This document shows positions 7,536 through 16,456 of a DNA stretch of 44,466 nucleotides, one piece after another (within the stretch, counting starts at the first letter, position 1; each line of letters begins with the position of its first letter). The stretch comes from Candidatus Nealsoniibacteriota bacterium (GTDB lineage Bacteria > Patescibacteriota > Minisyncoccia > Minisyncoccales > PWPS01), in assembly GCA_003560095.1 (NCBI GenBank), contig PWJI01000043.1:1-44466 (forward strand), read 5' to 3'. The notes beneath the pieces are model-generated. The model saw only the letters and a program-made list of their open reading frames with translations, was not told where the DNA came from and did no database searches. Both the position numbers and the translations under genes were made by a program.

Positions 7536-8735
7536 ATGCAAAAAAAAGTACTAATGTTTGGATGGGAATTTCCACCTCATAATAGCGGAGGTCTTGGTGT
7601 TGCTTGCTATGGACTTTCAAAAAATTTGGCAAAAAAGGGAGTGAGAATATCTTTTGTGTTGCCAAAAAAAATTAAAGGAATTGAGAGTGATTTTTTGAAA
7701 ATTATTGACCCTGAATTCGCTTATGAAAACTCTTATCAATTTAATTCTATCTTGCATCCTTATATTACCGAAAAAAAATATGATTCTATTTTCTTTAAAT
7801 CAAAGCCCGTTTACGGAAAAACTCTTTTTGAGGAAGTCTTAAGATATGCCGATTTTGCAGATATTGTTGCTCAAAAAGAAGATTTTGACATTATCCATGC
7901 ACATGACTGGCTTTCCTTTGGTGCCGGAATAAGGGCTAAAGAAAGATCAGGAAAACCCTTTATAGCTCATATTCATGCAACGGAGTTTGATAGAGGCGGT
8001 GGTGAAGGAGTAAATTCTCTTGTCTATAGTCTTGAAAAGGAGGGAATGGAAAAAGCCGATAAGGTAATTGCTGTTAGTTATTTTACAAAAGAAATAATTT
8101 TAAAACATTACGGAATTAATCCCCAAAAAGTGGAAGTAGTGCACAATGGAATTGATTTTTCCAAAGAGGAAGACGTTTCAAGAAATGTCCATCAAATAAA
8201 GAAAGCAGGTAAAAAAGTAGTTCTTTTTGTAGGAAGACTTACCCTCCAAAAGGGACCGGACTATTTTATTAAGGCGGCAAAAAGAGTTTGCGATTTTTCT
8301 AAAGATACTTATTTTATAATTTCAGGTTCTGGCGATATGGAAAATTATTTGATTGAAGAGGTTGCGCGAATGGGGATTTCCGACAAAGTTTTTTTTACCG
8401 GTTTTTTGAGAGGAGAAAAGTTAAAAGAAGTCTATCGTTTAGCTGATTTGTTTGTTATGCCCTCAGTTTCAGAGCCCTTTGGAATAACTCCGCTTGAATC
8501 TCTTATAAACGGTACACCGGTACTTATGTCAAGACAATCAGGTGTTTCAGAAGTTGTTTCGCATGCTCTTAAAGTTGATTTTTGGGATGTAGAAGGTATT
8601 TCTGATAAAATTTTAGCAGTATTAAATTATGATGCTCTTTCCTGTTGCCTTAAAGAGCACGGAAAAAAAGAAGTAAAAAAAATTAGCTGGGAAAGTGCTG
8701 CAGAGAAATGCATAAAGATATATAAATCAACTTGA
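7536..8735 (+). CDS. GT4-family glycosyltransferase, glycogen-synthase-like
   Basis: 399 aa, GT-B fold. The N-terminal loop FGWEFPPHNSGGLGVACYGL matches the sugar-acceptor loop of GT4/GT5 enzymes. HAHDW near residue 124 and the C-terminal FVMPSVSEPFGITPLESL segment (the paired glutamates of the EX7E motif near residues 310-318) bind the nucleotide sugar. FVGRLTLQKGPDYFIKA marks the start of the C-terminal half. The donor sugar is unknown. It is followed by GH57 amylase, GT3 glycogen synthase and debranching enzyme genes, so glucan synthesis or modification is the likely role. Confidence 0.85.
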   Translation: MQKKVLMFGWEFPPHNSGGLGVACYGLSKNLAKKGVRISFVLPKKIKGIESDFLKIIDPEFAYENSYQFNSILHPYITEKKYDSIFFKSKPVYGKTLFEEVLRYADFADIVAQKEDFDIIHAHDWLSFGAGIRAKERSGKPFIAHIHATEFDRGGGEGVNSLVYSLEKEGMEKADKVIAVSYFTKEIILKHYGINPQKVEVVHNGIDFSKEEDVSRNVHQIKKAGKKVVLFVGRLTLQKGPDYFIKAAKRVCDFSKDTYFIISGSGDMENYLIEEVARMGISDKVFFTGFLRGEKLKEVYRLADLFVMPSVSEPFGITPLESLINGTPVLMSRQSGVSEVVSHALKVDFWDVEGISDKILAVLNYDALSCCLKEHGKKEVKKISWESAAEKCIKIYKST

Positions 8736-8766
8736 AAAAACAATATTTTATTATTTAAATTCTTCT

Positions 8767-9987
8767 ATGCCTTCTATTTGTTTTTATTTTCAGGTTCATC
8801 AGCCATATCGTATAAAAAATTATACCTTTTTTAATATTGGGAAAGATTCTTCTTATTTTGATGATTATAGCGAAAGTCATTTAAGTAATAGTGCAATAAT
8901 GAAAAAAGTTGCTCAAAAATGCTATATTCCAACAAATAGATTATTGCTTAAGCTTCTAAAAAAATATCCTGATTTTCGTTTTAGTTTTTCTTTTTCCGGC
9001 ATTGCCATAGAACAGATGGAGAAATTTGCCCCTGAGGCACTTAAATCTTTTCAGGATCTTATAGACACCAAAAGAGTGGAGGTTCTTGGAGAGACCTATT
9101 ATCACTCACTTGCTTTTTTATATTCAAAAGAAGAATTTTATAAGCAAGTTGAGATGAATAAAGAAAAAATAAAAGATGTTTTCGGTGTTAAGCCAAGAGT
9201 TTTTCGCTGCACCGAACTTGCATATAGCAATGAAATTGCCAAAGAGGCTGAAAAAATGGGATTTGAAGCGATCCTAGGAGAGGGAGTTGATCATGTTTTA
9301 GGATGGAAGAGCCCTAATTTTCTCTATCGAGCAAAAAATGCCAAGATAAAACTTTTTTTAAAAAATTATCGACTTTCTGATGATGTTGCTTTTCGTTTTT
9401 CTGAAAAGAGCTGGAAAGAGCATCCTCTAACTGCTGATAAATTTTCAAAATGGATTTCACAAATAAACGGAAATGGAGAAATAGTTAACCTTTTTATGGA
9501 TTACGAAACTTTTGGTGAGCATCAGTGGGAAGAAACGGGTATTTTTAATTTTTTGGAATCTTTTCCGGGAGAGGTATTAAAGCACAATGATAATAATTTT
9601 TTAACTCTTTCTGAAGCGACTTCTAGATATTGGCCAAAAGATGAAATAGATGTTCCATATATAACATCATGGGCTGATACCGAACGTGATCTCTCAGCAT
9701 GGCTTGGAAATCAAATGCAGCAAGATGCTCTAAAAAAACTATATGAGCTTGAAAAAGATGTTTTTGAAGTTGGGGATGAGGAAGTGATTGATTGTTGGAG
9801 AAAACTACAAACCTCCGATCAAGTTTATTATATGTGCACGAAGGGAATGGGGGATGGAACGGTTCATGACTATTTTAGTCCTTACGGATCTCCTTATGAT
9901 GCTTTTATATGTTTTATTAATGCACTTAGTGATTTTAAATTAAGAATAGAAGAAAAGAAAAAGAACAAAAAAATTGCTAATTTATAA
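8767..9987 (+). CDS. GH57 glycoside hydrolase (alpha-amylase-like)
   Basis: 406 aa (alpha/beta)7-barrel enzyme cleaving or transferring alpha-1,4-glucans. Conserved GH57 regions: HQPYR (residues 11-15), the presumed nucleophile E150 in FRCTELAYSN and the presumed acid/base D245 in FMDYETFGEHQ. Length and the HQPYR start agree with the Methanocaldococcus MJ1611-like amylases rather than the longer GH57 branching enzymes (usually over 500 aa with an extra C-terminal domain). Its place between two glycosyltransferases suggests glucan trimming or turnover. Starts 31 nt after the GT4 stop; no Shine-Dalgarno. Confidence 0.88.
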   Translation: MPSICFYFQVHQPYRIKNYTFFNIGKDSSYFDDYSESHLSNSAIMKKVAQKCYIPTNRLLLKLLKKYPDFRFSFSFSGIAIEQMEKFAPEALKSFQDLIDTKRVEVLGETYYHSLAFLYSKEEFYKQVEMNKEKIKDVFGVKPRVFRCTELAYSNEIAKEAEKMGFEAILGEGVDHVLGWKSPNFLYRAKNAKIKLFLKNYRLSDDVAFRFSEKSWKEHPLTADKFSKWISQINGNGEIVNLFMDYETFGEHQWEETGIFNFLESFPGEVLKHNDNNFLTLSEATSRYWPKDEIDVPYITSWADTERDLSAWLGNQMQQDALKKLYELEKDVFEVGDEEVIDCWRKLQTSDQVYYMCTKGMGDGTVHDYFSPYGSPYDAFICFINALSDFKLRIEEKKKNKKIANL

Positions 9988-9988
9988 T
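9983..9988 (+). promoter_or_regulatory. possible internal -10 box before the GT3 gene
   Basis: TATAAT overlapping the TAA stop of the GH57 gene, 11 nt before the ATG at 10000. It could be an internal promoter with a very short leader, or a chance match. Confidence 0.3.
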
Positions 9989-9999
9989 ATTTTATACGT

Positions 10000-11802
10000 A
10001 TGAAAAAAATCAAGACAACTAATCCAAAGTGCGAAAAATTATTTGAGGTTTCTTTTGAGGTTTGCAATAAAGTTGGAGGAATTTATAGAGTGATAGAGTC
10101 AAAAGCGAATAAAATGATACAACACTATGGCGAAAATTATTTTTTAATAGGACCTTATTATAGAGAAAAAGCAAGAGGGGAATTTAAAGAAGAAGCTCCT
10201 CCGATTGAGATGGGAGAGGTTTTTGAAAAATTACAAAAAGAGGGAATAAAATGTTACTACGGAAGATGGCTCATAAAAGGAAAGCCTCATACTATTCTTA
10301 TTGATTTTGGTGATATTTTTTACAAAATAGATGACATAAAAAGAGAGATGTGGGATTCCTTTAAGGTAGACTCTCTTCATGCAGGACACGACTTTAATGA
10401 GCCGGTTTGCTGGGCTTATGCAGTAGGAAGATTCATAAAAGAAATTTCAGAAAAACAAAATGACAAAAAGACGGTAGCTCACTTTCATGAATGGCTCTCC
10501 GGAGCGGGAATTTTATATTTAAAGAAAAACGCAGTTAATGTAAAGACAGTCTTTACGACTCACGCCACAAGCCTTGGAAGAGCACTTGCATTTCATAGTA
10601 TTAATTTTTATCAAAACTTGAAAGAACTCAATCCCGATGAGCAAGCAAAAAAATATGATGTTTTTCAAAAACACTCCATTGAGTGTGCTTCTGCAAGAGA
10701 GTGTAATGTGTTTACTACTGTTAGTGAAATTACCGGCGTTGAGGCAACTCATTTCCTTAAAAGAAAGCCGGATATTATTTTGCCCAACGGACTTGATATA
10801 GAGAAATATTTAAGCTTTGAAGACATTGTCGTAAAGCACAGATTGCAAAGAAAAAGACTCAGAGAGTTTGTTGCTTCTTATTTTTTTCCTTATTATAAAT
10901 TTGATTTAGAGGAGACACTTTTTTATTTTATTATTGGAAGAAATGAGCTAAGAGCCAAGGGTATTGATATTTTCATTGAGTCACTGGGAAAGCTAAATAA
11001 AAAAATGATAGAAGAGAAAAGTAAAAGAACAATTGTTGCTTTTCTTTTTATTCCTACAGAAACAAGAGGTGTTAATCCCTCTCTTCTTGAAAATTTAGAA
11101 TATTTCAGAGATCTTCAGGAGTCATTGGAAGGAGCTTTTCCGGATATTGAAGAGAGAGTTCTTTATAATGTATTAAGAGAAAAAGAGCTTAATAAAGAAA
11201 ATTTAATTGGCGAAGAATATTTATTTGATGTTGAAAAAAAATTACACAGAATGAAGCGAGATGAAGAGACTCCTTCCTTGTCCACACATCACCTAAACTC
11301 TCTTCATGACGAGATAATGAATGGCCTAAAGAGCAATGATTTATTAAATAGGGAAAATGATAGAGTTAAGGTGATATATTATCCTATTTATTTAACAGGG
11401 CACGATGGGCTTGCTAATCTAAACTATGAAGAAACTTTAGAGGCTTGTCACATGGGTGTTTTCCCAAGCTTCTATGAGCCTTGGGGGTACACTCCACTTG
11501 AGGCAGCGGCATTGGGCGTTTCTTCTGTTACAACTAATTTAGCGGGTTTTGGTAAATTTTGTGAAGGAATTAAAAGAAAAAAAGAGCGACCCGGAATTTA
11601 TGTGCTTAGGAGAGAAAAAAACAAAGACGATAGTGTGGTGAAAGATCTTTATCGTTTTCTTCACAAATTTACAAAAACATCAAGAAGAGAAAGGGTTGAA
11701 AACAAAATAGAAGCAAGAAAAATAGCATCTAAGGCTGACTGGAGTAATTTTGTTTTTAATTATATTGAGGCACACAATAAGGCAATAACAAAAAGACAAT
11801 GA
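10000..11802 (+). CDS. GT3-family glycogen synthase (eukaryote-type)
   Basis: 600 aa. FEVCNKVGGIYRVIESKA (residues about 19-36) and PSFYEPWGYTPLEAAALG near residue 490, followed by SVTTNLAGFG, are the signatures of the animal/fungal GYS family (GT3), distinct from bacterial GlgA (GT5). GT3 enzymes add glucose from UDP-glucose to a growing alpha-1,4-glucan. AHFHEW and TTHATSLGRALAF are also GYS-like. The regulatory Arg-rich helix and phosphorylated tails of eukaryotic enzymes are not evident. The debranching gene overlaps its stop by 4 nt (ATGA), so translation is probably coupled. Confidence 0.92.
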   Translation: MKKIKTTNPKCEKLFEVSFEVCNKVGGIYRVIESKANKMIQHYGENYFLIGPYYREKARGEFKEEAPPIEMGEVFEKLQKEGIKCYYGRWLIKGKPHTILIDFGDIFYKIDDIKREMWDSFKVDSLHAGHDFNEPVCWAYAVGRFIKEISEKQNDKKTVAHFHEWLSGAGILYLKKNAVNVKTVFTTHATSLGRALAFHSINFYQNLKELNPDEQAKKYDVFQKHSIECASARECNVFTTVSEITGVEATHFLKRKPDIILPNGLDIEKYLSFEDIVVKHRLQRKRLREFVASYFFPYYKFDLEETLFYFIIGRNELRAKGIDIFIESLGKLNKKMIEEKSKRTIVAFLFIPTETRGVNPSLLENLEYFRDLQESLEGAFPDIEERVLYNVLREKELNKENLIGEEYLFDVEKKLHRMKRDEETPSLSTHHLNSLHDEIMNGLKSNDLLNRENDRVKVIYYPIYLTGHDGLANLNYEETLEACHMGVFPSFYEPWGYTPLEAAALGVSSVTTNLAGFGKFCEGIKRKKERPGIYVLRREKNKDDSVVKDLYRFLHKFTKTSRRERVENKIEARKIASKADWSNFVFNYIEAHNKAITKRQ

Positions 11803-13529
11803 AGATCATACACTCACTGGGTCCCAAAAGCAAAGAGAGAAAAAATGTTAATAATGTTAGCTTTTCTTTGTCGAACAAAAAAGGTGACTATATTTGGATG
11901 AGTGAGATTTCCAAGAGTCGATACGAGGGTTGGTTTTGTAGGTTATCAAAAAAAATACACCTTGAAGGAAAGAGGTGCTTTGCTTCTTGTGGTGAATCTA
12001 ATCCTGTTTATAGGATTATAGAGTCAATAGAAGTTCAAGAAGGAGGAGAGGTTCTTGAGTTAGTTAATGGCTTTGATCATTTTGAAAGAAAAAGAGAAAA
12101 AGTGGAAGAACTTTTTTATCTTTCAGAATTATCACACGTTTTTGTTTACGAACTGAGCAAAAAAAAGAAAGTTGATGTTTATTTTGATGTTAGAAAGTCT
12201 TATTCTTCGGCTGAGACGAAAGATTACAAGTTAAAAAGGGAAGATGGATTTTTGGTTTTAGAGTTTGATAGTAAAATTTTTCTTGCCATTAAGTGTGAAA
12301 GAGGAGAAGATGTAAATGAAATTTTTCCGCGTTACTATGAATATGATGAAGGAAGAAACTCACCACCCTTTCACAGAAATGTAAGAAAAGGTGTTTGCTT
12401 AGAGGGTAAGAGGTTTGTTTTTGCGCTTGGTGAAAGCAAAAAAGAGGCCAAAAAAGAGGCAGGCAGGATATTTTCTCAAAACTTTTTAAAAGAAGAGGAG
12501 CTAGATACTCTTTGTGTTAAAAACTCTTTAGCAAATCTTTTGGTTCCTGACTATGTTGGTGCATATGCCGGAATTCCTTGGTTTTTTCACTTTTGGCCCA
12601 GAGATGAAGCAATTTCTCTAAAATCAATCATTTCTCTTAATCCTCAGGAGGGTAAAAAGATTTTTTTTAGACTTTTAAGAGATTGTCTTAAAGAGGGGCC
12701 CGGGGGAGCTATTAATATAGATGCTCCAGGATGGCTCTTTAAGAGAACCGCTGATGTTTTGCCGTTTTGCAGTGAGAGAGAAAAAGATATTATTAGAAGG
12801 GAATTAAAAGCAAAGATTGAAGAATTACTTTGGTCTTTTACAAGAAACGGATTTTTAGTAAACGGTCCTTATGAGACTTGGATGGATAGCCTTAAAAGAT
12901 CCGGTGCCAGAATTGAAATGCAAGCAATGAAGATGAATATGTACAAGACAGCTTCTTTTCTTTCAAGAAATAAAGGAGAAAAAATGTTCTATAAAAAGAT
13001 GGAGATGGAAATGAAAGAAAAAACTTATAGGACATTTTTTGATGGAAATAAATTGTATGATGGATATTTTCCGGAAACAAAAAGTCTTGATAAAACAACT
13101 CGTCCAAACTTATTTATTGCAGCCTATATTTATCCTGATCTTCTTTCAAAAAAAGAGTGGATAAATTGCTTCACTCATGCTCTCGATGATCTTTGGCTTT
13201 CTTGGGGAGGAGTTTCTACTATAGATGTCAAAAATAATGATTTTTGCGAAAATCATACAGGGGAGAGTGCTGAAAGTTATCACAAGGGAGATAGCTGGTT
13301 TTATTTAAACAATTTAATAGCCATTATTCTTTACAGGTTTGATAGAAAAAGATTTTCCACGTATATAAAAAAAATAATGAGTGCAAGCGAAGAAGAGATA
13401 ATGTGGAAGGGAGCAATAGGTTCTCATGGCGAGATAAGTTCAGCCACAAAATTAGAAAGTAGGGGTTGTATTAATCAAGCGTGGAGCAATGCAATGTACT
13501 TAGAGGCAAAAAAAGAAATAGAGAGCTAG
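11799..13529 (+). CDS. glycogen debranching enzyme, amylo-alpha-1,6-glucosidase (GH133-like)
   Basis: 576 aa. Residues up to about 200 form a beta-rich N-terminal domain of the archaeal/bacterial GDE type. The (alpha/alpha)6 catalytic domain has PWFFHFWPRDEAISL, a NIDAPGWLF segment, NGPYETWMDS and a terminal SRGCINQAWSNAMYLEA, all standard landmarks of the amylo-1,6-glucosidase family. It would remove alpha-1,6 branches. Its ATG overlaps the GT3 stop (ATGA), so synthase and debrancher are made together. It ends 4 nt from the convergent OLD-family gene. Confidence 0.9.
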   Translation: MKIIHSLGPKSKERKNVNNVSFSLSNKKGDYIWMSEISKSRYEGWFCRLSKKIHLEGKRCFASCGESNPVYRIIESIEVQEGGEVLELVNGFDHFERKREKVEELFYLSELSHVFVYELSKKKKVDVYFDVRKSYSSAETKDYKLKREDGFLVLEFDSKIFLAIKCERGEDVNEIFPRYYEYDEGRNSPPFHRNVRKGVCLEGKRFVFALGESKKEAKKEAGRIFSQNFLKEEELDTLCVKNSLANLLVPDYVGAYAGIPWFFHFWPRDEAISLKSIISLNPQEGKKIFFRLLRDCLKEGPGGAINIDAPGWLFKRTADVLPFCSEREKDIIRRELKAKIEELLWSFTRNGFLVNGPYETWMDSLKRSGARIEMQAMKMNMYKTASFLSRNKGEKMFYKKMEMEMKEKTYRTFFDGNKLYDGYFPETKSLDKTTRPNLFIAAYIYPDLLSKKEWINCFTHALDDLWLSWGGVSTIDVKNNDFCENHTGESAESYHKGDSWFYLNNLIAIILYRFDRKRFSTYIKKIMSASEEEIMWKGAIGSHGEISSATKLESRGCINQAWSNAMYLEAKKEIES

Positions 13530-13533
13530 TTTT

Positions 13534-14787
13534 TTAAATTATTTCAAGAATTTCTTTTATTGTTTTCATTTTTTTGTCATTTAACATTTCTTTTTTTATC
13601 TTTCTGGAAACGGAAAGAGCTGTAAGGGGTTTGGTTTCTTTTACCTTAAACGAAGAAGGGTAGACTGCCTCAAGGTCTTTTTCAAGAATAAAAATCTCTT
13701 TTTCCTTTAAAAGATTTAATTTTTTTTCAAGAGATGTTTTTTTTCCCAATTTGGGAAATTTTTTTATTTTCATCAGAGATGAAGAGTTTAAGGCATCTCT
13801 GTCAAGCATAATTGCATAGGGAATGTTAAAAATATCACAAAGATTTGCATAAAGATCGACAGAGCCTTTGCCACTTGTATAAACAACCTTGATGTCTTTT
13901 TCTTTTTCATAAAAGCGATCAATCATTTCTCTCATAAATATAGAATCAGAAATTCCTTCCACCAAAAGAACTTTGTCTGAAAAAAGCATTCCTGAATTGT
14001 CGTCATTTATTTCTTGAACAAAACGGTCTAAGTCAACATTTTCTTTTTGAAGACCATAAAGGGCGGTACTTTGATTTTTATTGCGAGTAATTCTCCATAT
14101 ATGAGAAAGATACTTTGCTTGCACAAAAGATGGGTGATGTGTAGTGAAAAATATTTGATTTTTTAAATTTTCATCCTTGAGTAGTTGCAAAAACCTTCTA
14201 ATTATTGAAGGATGAAGATGTGTCTCGGGTTCATCGATGAGAATTATTTTGTATTCGGGGTGGAATATATAAAAAAGAATAACAAAAAGACGCTTGAATC
14301 CTTCGCCCATTCGTTTTACTGAACGTTTCTTTTTATCAGAGTATATATTACAAAGAAAAAGCTCTTCATTTATCTCAATTTCTTTAAAGTATTTTTCAAG
14401 AGAATGAGAGAAATTAGTATATTCTTGAGGGTGCTTTTTTTTAAATAACTGTAGATTCTTGGCAATCAAAGAGTAGTTAATTTTCTTATTGATACGAATA
14501 AAACTGTTTCTGAAGTGTATTTTGGGAACAGTTTCGATTTTTCCTTTTCTACAGGAGAGGAGATATTTTTTTCCTTTTTCTGATACAGTTATTGTGATAT
14601 CGGCATCGTTATCGGAAAACCTCTCCTTTTCTAATTTACTGTTAAAAAGAAAATCTATTGCATCTAGAATATTTGTTTTTCCGGCATTATTAGGACCCAC
14701 TAAAATATGAAAATTCAAAAAATCTCTTAAATGAATAGGGTCTTTAATGCTTTTATAATGATTGATTGCAATTTCTTGAATTTTCAT
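13534..14787 (-). CDS. OLD-family ATP-dependent endonuclease (AAA ATPase plus TOPRIM)
   Basis: 417 aa. Walker A is GPNNAGKT (31-38) and Walker B is IILIDEPETHLHPS near residues 180-193, followed by the TTHHPSF switch, an SMC/RecF-type ATPase. The C-terminal TOPRIM domain has LLVEGISDS and MLDRDAL, the metal-binding Glu and DxD. Stand-alone OLD proteins act as nucleases in DNA processing or phage defence. No helicase or other partner gene adjoins it, so this is a class 1-like single gene. TATAAT 6 nt before the ATG suggests a leaderless mRNA. Confidence 0.88.
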   Translation of the reverse strand: MKIQEIAINHYKSIKDPIHLRDFLNFHILVGPNNAGKTNILDAIDFLFNSKLEKERFSDNDADITITVSEKGKKYLLSCRKGKIETVPKIHFRNSFIRINKKINYSLIAKNLQLFKKKHPQEYTNFSHSLEKYFKEIEINEELFLCNIYSDKKKRSVKRMGEGFKRLFVILFYIFHPEYKIILIDEPETHLHPSIIRRFLQLLKDENLKNQIFFTTHHPSFVQAKYLSHIWRITRNKNQSTALYGLQKENVDLDRFVQEINDDNSGMLFSDKVLLVEGISDSIFMREMIDRFYEKEKDIKVVYTSGKGSVDLYANLCDIFNIPYAIMLDRDALNSSSLMKIKKFPKLGKKTSLEKKLNLLKEKEIFILEKDLEAVYPSSFKVKETKPLTALSVSRKIKKEMLNDKKMKTIKEILEII

Positions 14788-14793
14788 ATAAAA

Positions 14794-14799
14794 ATTATA
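14794..14799 (-). promoter_or_regulatory. -10 box giving a leaderless OLD transcript
   Basis: On the minus strand TATAAT ends 6 nt before the ATG at 14787, the same spacing as at the HAD gene. The start site would coincide with the start codon. Confidence 0.55.
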
Positions 14800-14837
14800 A
14801 ATTATTTTTATTAAAAAGCAAAAACTCCTCTAAGCTC

Positions 14838-14865
14838 TTGCATAATTTTTATAATTACTTATAAT
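14838..14865 (+). promoter_or_regulatory. sigma70-type promoter of the poly-acidic protein gene
   Basis: TTGCAT (14838-14843), a 16-nt spacer and TATAAT (14860-14865). It is the best two-box promoter in the window. The predicted leader to the ATG at 14911 is about 39 nt. Confidence 0.6.
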
Positions 14866-14910
14866 AATTAAAGGTTTTAAAGGTCGATTTAAACATTAAA
14901 TAAAACAGTT

Positions 14911-15234
14911 ATGGATACTAAAAAGATATTAATTATAATCGGTGTTGTTCTTGCTATTGTTGTTGTTGTTGCAGCTGTTTCCTTAATGGACACAGAGATG
15001 CCCGATTATGATGATGATCCTGTAGATGTACCTACTCCAGAGGATCCTACTGCTGATATAGAAACAGCGGAAGATTGTGAAGAAGAAGGATTTTACTGGT
15101 ATGATGACGCTTGTCACTTAGATCCGGAAGAAGATGAAGACGATGAAGATGATGAAGATGAGAATGATGAGGAAGACGAGGATGAAGAAGATGAAGAAGA
15201 TGAAGAAGAGGAAGAAGAGGAAGAAGAAGAATAA
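14911..15234 (+). CDS. membrane-anchored protein with a poly-acidic tail
   Basis: 107 aa. Residues 6-24 are a hydrophobic anchor (ILIIIGVVLAIVVVVAAVS). A short linker rich in Asp and Pro follows, then a paired-Cys motif DCEEEGFYWYDDACH (residues about 53-67), probably a disulfide outside the membrane. The last ~38 residues are Asp/Glu except one Asn, ending in ten consecutive Glu. Similar C-x(n)-YWYD-x-C segments occur in predicted surface proteins of CPR bacteria (recalled, not searched). Role unknown; a divalent-cation or cell-surface charge function is speculation. It has its own promoter and terminator. Confidence 0.75.
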   Translation: MDTKKILIIIGVVLAIVVVVAAVSLMDTEMPDYDDDPVDVPTPEDPTADIETAEDCEEEGFYWYDDACHLDPEEDEDDEDDEDENDEEDEDEEDEEDEEEEEEEEEE

Positions 15235-15259
15235 ACAATCTTTCTTCAAAGAAAATAAG

Positions 15260-15292
15260 AACCCTTTCGGCAAAATGCTTGAGAGGGTTTTT
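15260..15292 (+). terminator. hairpin terminator after the poly-acidic protein gene
   Basis: Stem AACCCTTTC (15260-15268) pairs with GAGAGGGTT (15281-15289) with one G-T pair, over a 12-nt loop, followed by a T-rich stretch. It lies 25 nt after the stop codon. Confidence 0.7.
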
Positions 15293-15354
15293 GTTTTGGT
15301 CTTGTTTGTTTGCCCTTAATATGATATTTTTAACTCAAAATAAACTTTAAAAAA

Positions 15355-16410
15355 ATGTCTGTAGTAAAAAAAACTTTAATTATCGGTGGTTTTGTTTTTT
15401 CAACAGCTTTATTTACTTTTCTTTTTATCGAAGCCGGTAATCGTTTTTTCCCAAGAGAGGATGTTCCAACACTGGATGAAGGAAGAATTATCGCAGAAAA
15501 CTGGATAAAGAACTACTCTTCTCTTTATCCTCTTTACGGAAGAGATATTAAACTTCTCAACCAAGAGGAGATTGGCAGGGGAGAGTATAGGTTTACTTTT
15601 TCGTTTAATACTGTAAGGCCGGAATATGGTACTCATAAAAACGAGATAATTGTTGAAACTAAACACACGGAAATAGTTTATGCGATCACAAACAATATCT
15701 ATGATGAAATAGCCGGGAAATACATTGAGGACGAAGAAACAATATATGTTTATTTTGTTGTTAAGGAAGAGAATGAGGAAGGTGATATAGAAAGAAAGAT
15801 TGATTCTATAGAAAGAGAAGTATCTTTGTCGGTTCTTGAAAACATAAAAGAAACTTCACTAAAAGAATTATTGAAGGGCCCAAGTGATCAAGAGAGGCAA
15901 GGGGGGTACTCTACTCATATTAGTGAAGGAACAGAACTCGTCTTACTTAGGACAGAGGGAGAGGTTGCTTATGTGGGTCTTACTATTGATTTTAACGACC
16001 AGTCGGATATTGCAAAGAAGCAAATTGAAAAAACTCTTTCTCAGTTTGAAGAGATAACTACAGCAAGATCAAGTCAAGAGGTTGTAAGAGTTGTTGTGAG
16101 AGTAGAAAATGTTCCTGATGATTTTTGGTTTGGAGAAATGCTTGAAGAAGGAGATGAAAGAATAGATGTTAAATATTTACAAAAAGTTCTTAACGCTGAT
16201 CCGGAAACAATGATTGTGGATGAGGGAGTTGGTTCTCCGGGAGAAGAAAGTAATCAATTCTGCAAAAAGACAAGAGATGCAGTTGCTTCTTTTCAAAGAA
16301 AGTATCGTAGCGAAGTACTTGCTCCTGTAGGATTGATTTTAAGTACCGGTATTGTAAATGAAAGTACAAGAGATAAGCTTAATGCCATACTTCAACAAAA
16401 TAGATTATAA
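15355..16410 (+). CDS. GerMN-domain protein with C-terminal peptidoglycan-binding domain
   Basis: 351 aa. One N-terminal hydrophobic anchor (residues about 7-25). A first region (residues 40-110) is shared with the next gene (EGRIIAENWIKNYSSLY, YRFTFSFNTVRPEYG). A GerMN domain follows at about 135-250 (VYFVV ... SLKELLKGPSDQERQGGYST ... AYVGLTIDFN). The C-terminal ~85 residues look like a PG_binding_1 fold (YLQKVLNAD ... TRDAVASFQRKY). It probably works in the cell envelope. GerM proteins are best known from sporulation, but GerMN domains are widespread in non-spore-formers. The gene pairs with a paralog 46 nt downstream. Confidence 0.82.
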   Translation: MSVVKKTLIIGGFVFSTALFTFLFIEAGNRFFPREDVPTLDEGRIIAENWIKNYSSLYPLYGRDIKLLNQEEIGRGEYRFTFSFNTVRPEYGTHKNEIIVETKHTEIVYAITNNIYDEIAGKYIEDEETIYVYFVVKEENEEGDIERKIDSIEREVSLSVLENIKETSLKELLKGPSDQERQGGYSTHISEGTELVLLRTEGEVAYVGLTIDFNDQSDIAKKQIEKTLSQFEEITTARSSQEVVRVVVRVENVPDDFWFGEMLEEGDERIDVKYLQKVLNADPETMIVDEGVGSPGEESNQFCKKTRDAVASFQRKYRSEVLAPVGLILSTGIVNESTRDKLNAILQQNRL

Positions 16411-16442
16411 GCAAAAAGGTCGAATTATTGTTTAGTAGTTAA

Positions 16443-16448
16443 TATTAG
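16443..16448 (+). promoter_or_regulatory. possible -10 box of the second GerMN gene
   Basis: TATTAG, 8 nt before the ATG at 16457. The same hexamer stands 7 nt before the carboxypeptidase ATG at 43767. A leaderless mRNA is possible. Confidence 0.3.
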
Positions 16449-16456
16449 TTTAAAAT

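Noticed and set aside
15047-15319. His/Leu-rich and Lys/Met-rich frames over the poly-acidic tail
   Set aside because: They are repetitive by-products of the GAx codon tract in other frames.
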